From the NCBI GenBank assembly GCA_022410635.1, contig JAJVDF010000003.1, forward strand, positions 5,935,161-5,999,160: 64,000 nt of DNA, in the 5' to 3' direction. The position numbers and the translations under genes are program-made. A model generated the notes under the pieces. That model had not been told where the DNA came from. It ran no database searches and saw only the letters and a list, made by a program, of their open reading frames with translations. Below, one piece after another: positions 1 to 13,100 of the stretch. The stretch comes from Tretioscincus oriximinensis. Taxonomy: Eukaryota > Chordata > Lepidosauria > Squamata > Gymnophthalmidae. Numbering within the stretch: the stretch's first letter is position 1; every line of letters begins with the position of its first letter.

Positions 1-432
1 GTGGGGAAGAAAAAGACAGCCCTTCAACCAAAAGCCAGATGAAAGAGGTGTGTCCAAAGATTTTCTGAATGAATTGGCTGACGGCGTTTGACGCCTGTCA
101 AGGGGGAAGACTATTCCATAGTCTGGGGGCAGCCACTGACCAGCCCCTGGTTCCCACGCCTTTTGCTGTGGAGGGGTGTGATACCAGTAGGAGGGCCTCC
201 TGTGCAGATCTTAAGGCCCAAGCGAGACCAATACCAACAATGCTCACCACAAGAATAAAACTTGCCAACTAACAACACTAAATAGGTATAATTGTATGTT
301 GTACATTCTATACATCATTATATGCAGTTCTTATACATACAAATATATGAATCTCCAGTACTCCCATAAGTTAAACATTCACAATCTTCAATATCTACAA
401 CCATAAAACACAAAAAATACAGGTGCACAATC

Positions 433-526
433 ACTATAATCTTGTAATCTGTTCTCGAAATATGCAAAATTGTGTAAATTGTTTTTCCTTTCGCATATTT
501 CGAGAACAGATCATAAGATTATAGTG
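433..526. repeat. Fold-back MITE-like palindrome
   Basis: Arms 433-466 and 493-526 are almost perfect inverted copies (CACTATAATCTTGTAATCTG and onward) around a 26-nt loop. It lies beyond IRF2 exon 8, in its last intron. Confidence 0.75.
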
Positions 527-532
527 ACTGTG

Positions 533-900
533 AGCCTCCCCTTGTCTTACTTGGATCTTAAGGCCCAGGCAGCTTGATATGGGGAAAAGGTGTACTTTTA
601 GATATTTTAGGCCCAAGTTATTTAGGGTCTTATAAGTTAAAGTTAACACCTCGAATGGGGTTCGTTCACAGATTGGTTGCCAGCATAGTTCTTTCAAGAT
701 TAATGTGGCGATGTGTGTCTGGCCAGCTGTTCTGGTCATTAGTGTAGCTGCTATGTTCTGCACCAACTGCAGTTTCCAAACCATCTTCAAGGGCAGCCCC
801 AAATAAAGTGCCATATAGTAGTCCAAAGTGGAAGTTACCAGAGTGTGGTTTACTGATAGAATTAAAATAGATCTGACGTTTTGCCATATGTGACACAATT
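533..900 (-). mobile_element. L2-like LINE reverse-transcriptase fragment
   Basis: The minus strand reads LPLKMVWKLQLVQNIAA and LTYKTLNNLGLKYL, the C-terminal RT region typical of L2/CR1-clade LINEs (KLQLVQNAAARL, LTYKALNG). Stops and frameshifts show decay. The neighbouring 90-290 is a related non-coding tail. Confidence 0.7.
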
Positions 901-1058
901 CAGTATTAGGCTAAGATGAGAATGATGCTTATCAACCAAAATCTGTGTCTTTGTCTATCATCTCTGCTCTTTTAAGCCTTTTTTTAGTTTTGAGAATATC
1001 TGAAATATATTTTGCGAGACAAGTAAGTTTATGAAACCAGGGGAATTGTATGGCTTAC

Positions 1059-1105
1059 CCGTGCACTTTCTTCATCGCTTGGTATGCTGTCTGTTGTTTC
1101 ACTTT
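1059..1105 (-). CDS. IRF2: IRF2 exon 8
   Basis: 47-nt exon (acceptor CCACAG, donor GTAAGC) encoding [16 protein letters not shown], matching human ESETTDSVPSDEESAEG. It is the last IRF2 exon visible; no match to the final exon (human RPHWRKRNIEGKQ) occurs to its left. Confidence 0.94.
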
Positions 1106-4100
1106 CTGTGGGATAAAACGAAAGCAAAATGTTTAAATTTTCACTAGTTGCTCAAGGTCACGGAAATGGCCCTGGAAAATCCTGACTGCATTTCCTCTTA
1201 TTCCTTCTCTGCCTCTTTAGCCCATTCCTCACAGTGAGCTATGTAGAGTCAATAAGGTACATAACAAGTTTCTGCTCTTGGACATGTAATTTAACAGAAA
1301 AGAGAATCTAGAAAGAAGAGGAAGAAGAAAAAGGGAATTTGGAGGGCAGGAGATAATTCTTTAATCTTAACTAATTAGCAAGGGGCCCTCATAGCACCTT
1401 AGAGACTAACAAGAAAAAGGTAGGTGCATTAGCTTCCATAGACAAGTCCATATCTATATATGGTATGTATGCATCTGTCTATCTATCTGAAGTAGACTGA
1501 CCAGATGACCCCTTTTTGGGGGGTGAAAACCTGGTTTTGGGGTGCCTCCCAGTTTTTGCTGAAGAATTTTTTTTTCAAAAAAAGATTTTCTTTTTCATCA
1601 GCAAAAACTGGGAGGTATCCCAAAACCGGGTTTTCAAGTCCCCCCCCCTCCCCAGGGATTATCTGGTCAGACTAATCTGAAGAAGTGTCTAGAAAAAATC
1701 CTGTTTTTTTCTCCTGTTGTTACTCCTGAGCTCTGATGGCTTTAAAAATGGATTCAGTATTAATAATAGGCCACGAAGCACTCTATGATGGTTGATAAAT
1801 ACAGCTGTCCCACCAAGCCAGAGGATATGAATACAAAGCTATTTATGTCTAAGGGTTAAGAGAAGGAAATTATTCGTCAACAGCCTTCTGCATAGTCATC
1901 AGCCCTTTTCTAATCACCTCCCTGCAGCTTCAGCCCTAATCACAGAGGACCGTTTCTGCATGTTTTTCTGGCTTACTTCCAAGAAAGGCTCACTGGCAAC
2001 TATACCCAAGAAGTAATAAAATGTATTTCACCAGATAAAGTTTATCGGCACTTACTCTTAACTGATCATGCCTCACAAAACTAAGTGCTGGGCCCCTAAT
2101 GCTGCAGCATACAAATCTTTCCACACCGAGTCTTATTTTGGGATAGATAGGACCTCCAAATAGAAATCTGATGCCTGTGTCCTGCCCCACACACAAGGAT
2201 AACTAAGAAGCACAAAGTAAACTTAATCAGGCTTTACTTCAGCTATAAGACACTAACAAAGGCACTGCTTTCAGCTACTGACTGAATAATATAAAACACT
2301 ACACTTTTTTTCACTTTTTTGGAGGCCTTTATCCATTTAATTATTAATTAGGCTAGTACATTTAAATTCGATAAAGGTGGCTTTGATAAAGTAGACACGT
2401 CTACAGAACGTCTTGCTGCCTCGTTTTTTCTTGTAAGTCTCTAAGGTGCTACAAGACTTCTTGCTAGATATTCTGGATCCACATGGCTGCTTTTTTGAAA
2501 CCTACTATTCCTTAATTATATGATTATTCCCCTTCCTGAACTCCATAAAGGCAAGAGCTACAGTTTGAAGCTCTTGAAGTAAGGCAAAGAGACCATACAG
2601 TCCAGGCATAAAAATGTGTCTGTGGTAATCCCAATGTAGCTCAGGGATGAAAGGGTGACACTACATGGTATTGCTATTAGGGAAAATCAATTTCCCATCT
2701 GGGCCGCCAAGAGGAGACCATGGGATCCATCCACACTCTGAAACGCTTCTGTCCATGGAATGGCACTCACCTGCGTAGGAAGAGACTGGGGAGATCTGCA
2801 GGGGATACACCTGGCTCAGGCTGCTGGTCTGGTCTTCACATTCAGTGGTCACCTCCACCACTTGGCAGACGTCAGGAGGGTTGGAGACAATCATGTGATC
2901 CTCAGAAACACATTCAAAGTGCGTGTCTCCCACCACTTCATCAGTCAAGGAAGAAAGGCATTGAAGAGTGTACATAGGCATCAAAAAGAAGGGGGAAAAT
3001 ATCATTCTGAAAGGTCACACTTATCCTCCAACCCAACAGAAATCTAGTACAAAGATGGATAAATTACATAAAGGATCCAATTATTTGCCCTTATTCTGAA
3101 CTGCTTCTTAGAATAGGGCCTGCCACCAGCACCTCAGTATAGACTATGGCAGGCCCCTATTCCAAAGTACATCCTCAACATTAGGCTCAGAGTGGAAAAG
3201 GCATTTGAAGCTAAGAATCCAGGCAACACAGAAGTGCTGTGTGTTGAAGTGTTTCAGGCCCGTGACGCCTGTCCTCAATGGTGTTGAAATGCTCTGGAAG
3301 AGACGGCAGTGAAAATTTGGGGTTGTACCTGGGCTAGGAGCGCCTACTTTCAGTTATGACTGGTTTGCCAGTTATAGTCACTTCTGGCCAGGGATGAAGT
3401 GGGACTGTAATCCACATTCTGGTAACTTCCAGAATGGATTGTTGTAATGCATTCTTGTGTGGGGCTGCCCTTGAAAAACGTTTGGAAGCTGCAGCTAATG
3501 CTGCAACAATTAGATTGCTGACTGGAAAAATTGGCTGGTCACACATCACATCAGTCTTGAAATACCTTCACTGGCTGCCCATTTGCTACTGAGCCTAATT
3601 CAAGGTGTTAACTTCAACTGACTTAGTGGCCCAAATAACTAAAGGAGCACCTTCCATATTAATCTGCTCACTCATACCTTAAGATCAGGAGAGGAGGCCC
3701 TCCTGGTTGTGCCACCGCTCTTAGCAGCAAAGGGGAAAGGAACTCAGGGACAGACCTTCTTTGTGGTGCCCCCCCCCCTCCCGAATATGGAATAGATTTC
3801 CCATTTGAGGTGCATCAATCAACATGGCTGTATTCATTCAGAAAATCTCTGAAGATGCACCTCTTTCCCATTGGCTTTGGTTGAAGACATCTCTTCCCTT
3901 TCCCATTTCTGGCAGTGGTTTAGATAGAACATGAATTTTATACTTTTTTATTGCTAATCGTCCTTCAGTGTAGAGTGGGATATAAACATAAATAATATTT
4001 TAACATCTCTTAGTCATTCTTACATTAACCTTTCATGATCATGAGACGTTTACATTGGGATACTGAAAATAAATGTTTTCGAAACAAAACCCCAAAGCAA

Positions 4101-7100
4101 TCCAGAACACTTAACCTTAGAAGATTTCTCCCTCAACATGATTTAAAAAAACCATGCCAAGGAGTGAGCTGCTTCTATTCTTCAAAGGCTACAAGGATGT
4201 ATTTTGAAAACAGATTCCATTTAGAGATGTGACTGAGACAGAGTGGGAAGGTGTGTAGAAATGCTAAATGCAAGGGGAAGCAAAGTAAGAGAGCTGAATA
4301 AACATGATGAGAAGAGGAAATAGGAAAGAAAGGAGGTCCCATGTGGGAACAGAAGTAGGAGCAATGCCCATAACCATCTTAAGCAACTTCCCTTAAATTG
4401 AAAGCACAAGAAAAGGTTAAAAGTCTTGTAAAGATTTCTCTACAAGTTCTGTCTTCAAGTCAAATCTATCGCTGAAGCTACAGCCAAGACAAAGCAATTT
4501 GAAATAGGTTAAAATAGAGTTGGTTATCATCTTATTTGTGAACTTAAGAAGAGCCTTGCTGAATGGGGCCTCAGTAGACCATCTAGACCAGACTTCTGTC
4601 TAACTCAGGGGCCACCAATTGCCCCTGGGCTACTCAAGCAGAAGACAAAAGGCAAAACCTTCACCTGCACTCAACGTTTGAAATAGAGACTTGATATCTG
4701 CATGCTAGTGTGCACTCTAATAAGCCCTGAATTGTCTATACTGGCAAGTAGAGGAACCAAATGGGTATTCAGACTGAGCTATCCTAAGCTATTCTGATCT
4801 ATATCTTACATAAGAACCCAAGAGGAGCCCTTCTGAATGGGCCACAGTAGCCCATCTAGTCCAGTCTTCTGTATCACCCACTGGCCCCTGGGCATCTCAA
4901 GAAGCAGGACAGCAAAACCTTTGCCCACACTTGTATCCCTGCAAACAGCTGCTAGAGGAATCCTGCCTGTTGCACCATCCCAGAAGCAGGATCAAGAGAT
5001 CCATCCTAGTAGCTACCGACACACTTGGCTTCCATGAATGTGCTCATCCTATCTTAAAGCTATCCAGGCTGCTAACTACGCTATATTGCCAAAAATATTC
5101 ACTCATACCTGTGGGAGAGTGAATACTTTGAGCAATAGAGTGTCCCATCACCTCCTCTGGAAGTCAACCCTATAGACCATAGACTCTCTGAATGAATTTA
5201 TTGACTGATTTATTTACATTTCTATATTTATTTATTTCTAAATTTGTTTCTTTTCATTTCTCAGGGTGGTTAACAATAAAAACCAAATTAACTCCCTGTC
5301 CCATCTCCTCTGCCCATGTGCTTCGAGGAAGCCCCCTGGTCCTTGTGTTGCGTGTTAGAGAAAACACTTTTTCTTTCTTCGCCTTATCCACCCCCACGTA
5401 TGATCTTTTACACTTCAGCCTTATCCACCCCACGTATGATCTTTTACACTTCAGCCTTATCCACCCCACGTATGATCTTTTACACTTCAGCCTCATCCAC
5501 CCCACGTATGATCTTTTACACTTCAGCCAGCATTTACAGGGAAGTGTTCAAGATGCTTTCCACGTAGGCCTGCCCAACTTTGTTTGCTGCTTACATAAAA
5601 CTCTTACTTCTTCACCTGCTTTTAGCCCCTTCAGAGTCCATGGAATTCAAAATGACAGTTTTCACTGACCTCCTTCTGAACAGATCTCTAAACCTGAATT
5701 AGGTTCCTTGCACTGTTCTCCCAGAAGGTGTCCCTTGGAAATTTCCAGGGATGGCCTCAATCACACAATGAGGCAGAAACAGCCTATTATGGAATTCAGT
5801 CCTCCATTTACAGTCATTCTCAGAGATGGCTTTGTGATATATCCATGGTTTTGGAGGGGGAAATGATCTGAACAGTACATACAGTGTACTAGATGAAAGG
5901 TGTTCTGGTTACTTATCATTTTGTTGGTAAAAAGAGATGAAGTGGGGGAATCCACATGCTATTTTCTTCATGCTTTCATAATACTAAGGTGTCTTGATTG
6001 CTGCACAATTCAGTGGCAATCACACCATTCTAACATAAAGAAAGTGTGAAGGAAAACCATACCATAATAAAAAACAGGGAAAAACAGCTTCACGTGTAAC
6101 TGGCACAAATAAAAAACACAACCATGCATGCACAAATGGCAGCATTCTGGCAAGAAGTATGAAATGCACATGCCGCCATAAGGCACAGTGGTTAAGAGCT
6201 TTGGTGTTCAACAGAGATATTGGAATTTGAAGTCAGAGTGGCTTATAAGGTTATTTTTCGGCCAAAGGTTTATATTTATTTATCTTCCCCACCATACTGT
6301 GGTGGTACCTATTAATCTGCTCACAAACTTCTTTGCTTTCCAACAGCTAGGTTTTTACTAATGTGTTTTTATGTTGTTTTTAATTGTTTATTACCCACCC
6401 TGGGATTTCTGATGAAGGGCATGATATAAATGTCTAAATAAATAAATAAAATTGTGGGTGGAAGATGCACGTGTGGATGCACCTGGAGAGCCACTAAAGT
6501 TAATCCTGTCCATATATATTTAATCCCTTTCTACACTAAGCCTGTGTAGAGGGAACTGCCATCCACATGCCAGTGCAGCGAGTTTTACTTAACCTACATC
6601 GTTCATCTCCTTCATGTGGATGGCAGGTTCCTTTTCTGAGATATAATGCAGAGTACAGAGCCCACGTAGCTTCTGAGAAAGCTCTTAAGCTGCCTGGCGT
6701 AACGATTCCAAAGAATCTGGGTTTTACACTCTGCCCTTCTGACCCGAAGGGACTCAGAGCAGCTTACAAGGTTATTTTTTCGCCCAAAGATTTACATCTA
6801 TTCAAACTTCCCCATCCTGCTGTGGTGGTACCTATTTATCTACTTGCAAATTTCTTTGCTTTTGAACAGCTTGGTGGGCTGAAGCTAAGGCCAGTAGAGA
6901 GCACTTACCCCTTTTATAAGAACATAAGAAGAGCCATACTGGATCAGGCCACAGCCCATCAAGTCCAGCATTCTGTCTCACACGGAGGCCCACCAAATGC
7001 ACCTGGGCAGTCCGAACAGAGGAAAGCAAAATATGCAACTGTTCATGACTCCCTGCAAATGGTATTTCAGGAATTCTGCCGGTTGCTCCATACCAGAGCA

Positions 7101-10100
7101 ATATCCCTCTTGAGATGTTGTGACCAGAACTGAACACAGTATTCCAAATGTGGCCTCACCACAGATTTATAAAAAGGCAAAACAACATTTGCTGACTTAT
7201 TTACGATTCCTTTCCTAATTATCCCCAACATGGAATTTGCCTTTTTTGCNGCTGCTGCACACTGGGTTGACATCTTCATCGAAATGTCCACCATGGCTGA
7301 CACTTGAGGCCACAGATGCCGATATCTCTATGGAAACACCGAAGTTCACTTCAGTGCCCCTTTTATTTGTTTAAAATATTTTTATACCACTTTCCAACCT
7401 GGGATCTGGTAACCACTTACCTACAATGTTTATTGTACTGTCCACTTCAGTTTTTATTGAGGGAGACAAGCAGTAATCAGAAAAACCCTGGCTGGTTCCA
7501 TTACTCAGTTCATATGATGACTCTTCCGGTTCTTGCTAGATAGAAAAAGCAGAAGATTTCAAGATGATTATAAAAGAAGTGATGTTCCAACATGTATACT
7601 GCTCAAAACAATTAAGGGAACACTTTAACATACACTGTTATATTAAAGTGTTCCCTTAATTGTTTTGAGCAGTATACGTCTAATACATCTCAGTCCTAAA
7701 GAACTGGACTATATCAGGAAAAACGTGCAGTCCTTCAAGATCAAAGATGGATGAAAAGTATGTGTCAGAACAGCTCCAGAATAGCACAACCCTAATTAAT
7801 AAACCAAGTGGTCTTTCCATCCAACCTCCACTTCCTCCTGTGCTATTTTTCCATGTTGCCAACTCTCTTTCCTCTTCTCACACTTGCCAATTCTTTAAGC
7901 TCAAGAGATGCACTAACATGTCTGTAGGTTGATGGGGCTTCTTTATATTCTTCCTCAGAAAGGTCCATCTAATAGAGTCACACTCTCAGTATTCTACTAC
8001 GTCTGTCCCCAGAAGGTAAAAACATAGGAATGGACTTTGTTCAGCTTCTCAAGTCCCCTTGACTAAGCCAGTGCTGGTTGGCCATGCCAACAAAAAGCTT
8101 TTCTAGCCGCTAGACTTTAACCAAGATTCAAGCAGTCTGAATTCAAGCAGTGCATTGCTCTGTCAGGAGCAATAATGTAGAACATAGTAAGGGGAGACAG
8201 AGCCTCTTCACCTGACCATCACACCTGACCATCAAAGGGCTGCCAGGGCTGTGATGCTATAGGGCTGGTATAAATAATGTTTATTTATAATGCCCTTTTT
8301 AGCAAAGGGAGGCATTCTCCACAACACTTTGCAAAGTAGGTGGGACATGAGAGTGATAGAATTGTGACTGGCCCGAGGTCACCCAGCTGACTTCATGAAG
8401 GTGGAATCGAACTTGGAGACAACCAGATGTCCAGCACTCTTAACAACTACACTAAACTAGTTCTCAAACTGGTGAACACTATGGGTGACCCATCACAACA
8501 AGAGAGGATAGGAATCCTGTGCTCACTGCTGGGGCCAAGGTAACCAGATGTGCACAGGAGTAGTGATTGTGAAGGGAAATGAGCACCAGGGCCCTATCTT
8601 TGAAGCTGATGGGCAACAGAGTTGGGACAGACAAGGGACAGTGTTTTTTCACCCAGAGGGCCACTGGTTTATGGAATTTACATCCAGAAGAGGTGGTGGT
8701 AGCTAGCAGACTGCACAGCTTCAAGATAGGATTAGATAAACTCATGGAAAACAGGTGTATCAGTGGCTATTAGGATGGAAAAACAGGCAATATTCCTGAA
8801 ATATCGTTTACAGAGTGTCAAGAAAAAGTGATGATTTTTCTTTCTGCTTGAGGCTTCTATCCAGGTGCAACTGATGGGTCTCTGTGTGAGACAAAACGCT
8901 GGACTAGATAGGCTATGCCCCCCCTTCCACAGGGCCCCCCTTATGTTTTTATGTATCACAACAAAATTTCATTGAGATTTCATTGTATTCAGCAACATCT
9001 CTTATTTTAACACATATCTATCTTCTACTACTACACTTCTAACTTTAGACTCCTCCACCTTAGGGGCTTTATTCTTGCTGTGTTTAATCATGCAAAAAAA
9101 AATTTAAAGTACCTTTATTTGTTTCATTTTGTCTTCCTTGTCCAGCTTGGACTTCTTTCCTGTAGAAATGCAAAGAAAGCTTTTTACATTCAAAGGCTCA
9201 ACCAGTTCATCTTACTCCAGTATGCTGAAGGTACCATAAAGCCACTGGACAAACTGTGGCAAAGAGGGGTGATTTCAGAAGTGTTTGAGGAAGTATGGAA
9301 GAATAATTTGAACAATTCTGAAATTAAGGGAGACTTAACGTACGCTGCAAGCTTTTCAGTACTGGAGAAGACTGAGAAGCAAGATGTTTCGCTGAATCAG
9401 AAAATTGTGGTGAAATTGCTACATGAGGCAGAACAAAATGTGTTCTCTTCCCATTCTGAAGAAGTACAGCCAAACCCCAAGTATGATGTGACAGCTTCTT
9501 GCCCTCGGTGTTCCATGACACAGAAATCTGATTTGTTCTGTCTTTATTAGATAAACTGTGTGGAATGGCTACTGACCTTGGGGGATTTTTCCTTCAATTG
9601 GAGATGCCTAGCATTACCATGTGAAAAGAGCACGGGGCTCCTGCTCCTTCAATAACTGCATTGAACATGAAATGCCAGCAGTAGCAGCTTGTGGGCTACT
9701 ATGCCACAGGCAGGGACACTTTTTATAATTCTGTAGGTAATTCTGAGGCCTTCTGTACATCAAGCAGGCTGCTTCTCCGGAGTATGTGGATATCAAGGGA
9801 AGGGTTTCGGAGGCAGGGATGAAACAAGGGTCTTTCATGTGCTCAACTGAAGTCAGGTGCCTCTAACCATAGTTTTTATACAGTTACTATTGTTTGTGAA
9901 GATTTGGCTGTCTGGATTCCTCTGATGCAAAAATGGACCATCATTTATTTATTTATTTATTTGTACTTGTATCCCGCCCTATACCCGAAGGTCTCAGAGC
10001 AGCCAACCATAGGGTGGCGCACGTAGTTTTTGTTGCTTTCTCCCCAACAGACACCCTGTGGAGTAGGTGGAGCTGAGAGAGTTCAAAGAACTGTGACTGG

Positions 10101-13100
10101 CCCAAGGTCACCCAGCTGGCTTTCATGCAGGAGTGGGGAATTGAACCGGGACACTACCAGGTACAAGTCCTACACTCAACCACTATACCAAACTGGCTTA
10201 ATTTTTCTTTACCTGATAGGAGATGGGGTCTGCCATAAAATATGTGTCTCTGTTTTCTGGAATGTTAGGCACCAAATCAACAAAGAGGTCATATCGCCTT
10301 CACCCACCTTTCTTCGAAGGCCTCTCCGATAAGGGCAGCATCCTGTATACGCGGAAGGCATTGTTGCCTTTCTTGATGCTTCTATCTTTCACCTCTTCAA
10401 TATCAGGTAATGAGTTCATTGCACATCGGAAGTTTGCCTTCCATGTCTTTGGATCAGCTTTATCCACATCTGGCTGATATTTTCCTAAAGAGGAAATAAA
10501 AGAAAGGGGGATAATACTATATTAGCCTTCAAACAAAAGTAGAAGGCTCCAGCCACAGTTTCATTTCAAGTTTTAATCTTAGTGAGAAGTCAGAAATATG
10601 GCAAAAAAGTGTCAGGAGAAGAGAGATGTTATGAAAAAGGATTTAAAGAAAAATGAAATGTTCTAGCAACTCCGCATGAAAGACCATTTCAGAGAAATAG
10701 CCGTATAGTTGTGTCTAAGAAAGCTTGTGCCACCTACTTTTCTCCTGAAGAAGTGGAGGTGTCTAGAAAGCTTGAGCCCCCTACTTTTCTCCTGAAGAAG
10801 AGGTTTCTAGAAAGCTTGAGCCACCTACTTTTCCCCTGAAGAAGAAGAGGTGTCTAGAAAGCTTGAGCCACCTACTTTTCCCCTGAAGAAGAAGAGGTTT
10901 CTAGAAAGCTTGAGCCACCTACTTTTCCCCTGAAGAAGTAGAGGTTTCTAGAAAGCTTGAGCCACCTACTTTTCTCCTGAAGAAGTAGAGGTGTCTAGAA
11001 AGCTTGAGCCACCTACTTTTCTCNNNNNNNNNNNNNNNNNNNNNNNNNNNNNNNNNNNNNNNNNNNNNNNNNNNNNNNNNNNNNNNNNNNNNNNNNNNNN
11101 NNNNNNNNNNNNNNNNNNNNNNNNNNNNNNNNNNNNNNNNNNNNNNNNNNNNNNNNNNNNNNNNNNNNNNNNNNNNNNNNNNNNNNNNNNNNNNNNNNNN
11201 NNNNNNNNNNNNNNNNNNNNNNNNNNNNNNNNNNNNNNNNNNNNNNNNNNNNNNNNNNNNNNNNNNNNNNNNNNNNNNNNNNNNNNNNNNNNNNNNNNNN
11301 NNNNNNNNNNNNNNNNNNNNNNNNNNNNNNNNNNNNNNNNNNNNNNNNNNNNNNNNNNNNNNNNNNNNNNNNNNNNNNNNNNNNNNNNNNNNNNNNNNNN
11401 NNNNNNNNNNNNNNNNNNNNNNNNNNNNNNNNNNNNNNNNNNNNNNNNNNNNNNNNNNNNNNNNNNNNNNNNNNNNNNNNNNNNNNNNNNNNNNNNNNNN
11501 NNNNNNNNNNNNNNNNNNNNNNNNNNNNNNNNNNNNNNNNNNNNNNNNNNNNNNNNNNNNNNNNNNNNNNNNNNNNNNNNNNNNNNNNNNNNNNNNNNNN
11601 NNNNNNNNNNNNNNNNNNNNNNNNNNNNNNNNNNNNNNNNNNNNNNNNNNNNNNNNNNNNNNNNNNNNNNNNNNNNNNNNNNNNNNNNNNNNNNNNNNNN
11701 NNNNNNNNNNNNNNNNNNNNNNNNNNNNNNNNNNNNNNNNNNNNNNNNNNNNNNNNNNNNNNNNNNNNNNNNNNNNNNNNNNNNNNNNNNNNNNNNNNNN
11801 NNNNNNNNNNNNNNNNNNNNNNNNNNNNNNNNNNNNNNNNNNNNNNNNNNNNTGAAGAAGTAGAGGTGTCTAGAAAGCTTGAGCCACCTACTTTTCTCCT
11901 GGAGAAGTAGAGGTGTCTAGAAAGCTTGTATCACCTATTTTTCTCCTGAAGAAGTACAGGTGTCTAGAAAGTTTGTGCCACCTACTTTTCTCCTGAAGAA
12001 GTAGACGCGTCTAGAAAGCTTGTGCCACCTACTTTTCTCCTGTTAGTCTCTAAGTGCTACTAGCCCCTTTGCTGGACTTTCTGCATGATAGAGTTGGTAT
12101 AATCCATTCTATATAGTGGAAGCTCCATGTTTTATTTGGAAGAAAAATGTTCTGTTATCCATTTTAGTTTTATATGCTTCCTATATTCAAGCTCAGTACT
12201 GCACGGTCTGGATCCATTGTAGTAATCCAGAATGGACTACTGCAATGCACTGCTGCAGCAAATTCAAATCAATCTATTTCACATTCACTAAGGTAGAGCA
12301 AGCCAGGTAAGTGAATTAAGGGCCTTTAGCAGCGTTTCAATTTGCATGACATCTGAGTTTTTGCTTTTGCTTTTAAGTGCACAACTCTAAATTTCAAAAG
12401 CATTTTTTCACTTCTCAAACATGCCACTTTCACAGTGCAATGCAACATCCCACGTCTTACTTAGTCTTGTCCCAAGAGTTCCAATAATATAGGGAAGGAG
12501 AAGTTCAAGATTAGTAGGGTTGCAATGAAAAGGAGAGCAGTCTTGCAGTTTTAATAGGTGTGGAAAAGAAGTCTGTTTACCAAGTGCAGCTTATGACACA
12601 TGCAGCACTTGGCGGATAGTCCCCTTTTCCATATCTATTAATGCTGCAAATTCCTGTACTGCATTTTTGTGAAAACGCTAAGGAGAAGAGACTGCAGGTA
12701 GCAGCTGTTAATGCCCATTAGTAAATGGACCTTTGTCTACCTAATCGTTGAGTCCTTGCTTAGTTTGAGAGGCTGTTTTTAATGTTCTGAAGCAGTCCTT
12801 TGCAAACACCCTCTTCTCCTTCAGTATCATAGAAAGCAAACCCTCAACTGGCTGAATGGCAGCCCATACCCATTAAAGCAGACAGGAACTACAGCCACAG
12901 CCGTTCAAATGTTCCTCCAGTGTCCAGGCTTAAGCAGAGAAGAGGCAACTGAACCACGGAAGGGGAGAAAAAGGGAAACTTGCCCCATAGAAATAACCTC
13001 TCCTAACCTGTGTGAATGGCCCAGTTCCTAAACAAAGGAGCATCTTTTTCAACATCCCATCCATGTCGTGCCGCATGCATCCAAGGAATCTGAAAAATCA

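Noticed and set aside
5192..5668. 158-codon frame with repeating [12 protein letters not shown]
   Set aside because: Created by the 36-bp minisatellite whose length is a multiple of three, inside LINE sequence.
9080..9550. 156-codon plus-strand frame
   Set aside because: It overlaps IRF2 exon 5 antisense, has no recognisable domain and no start or splice support.
10991..11863. Long open frame of mostly unknown residues
   Set aside because: It is an artefact of the run of N in the assembly gap.
10700..12065. CRISPR-like array
   Set aside because: Units are contiguous without unique spacers; it is a eukaryotic minisatellite in an intron.
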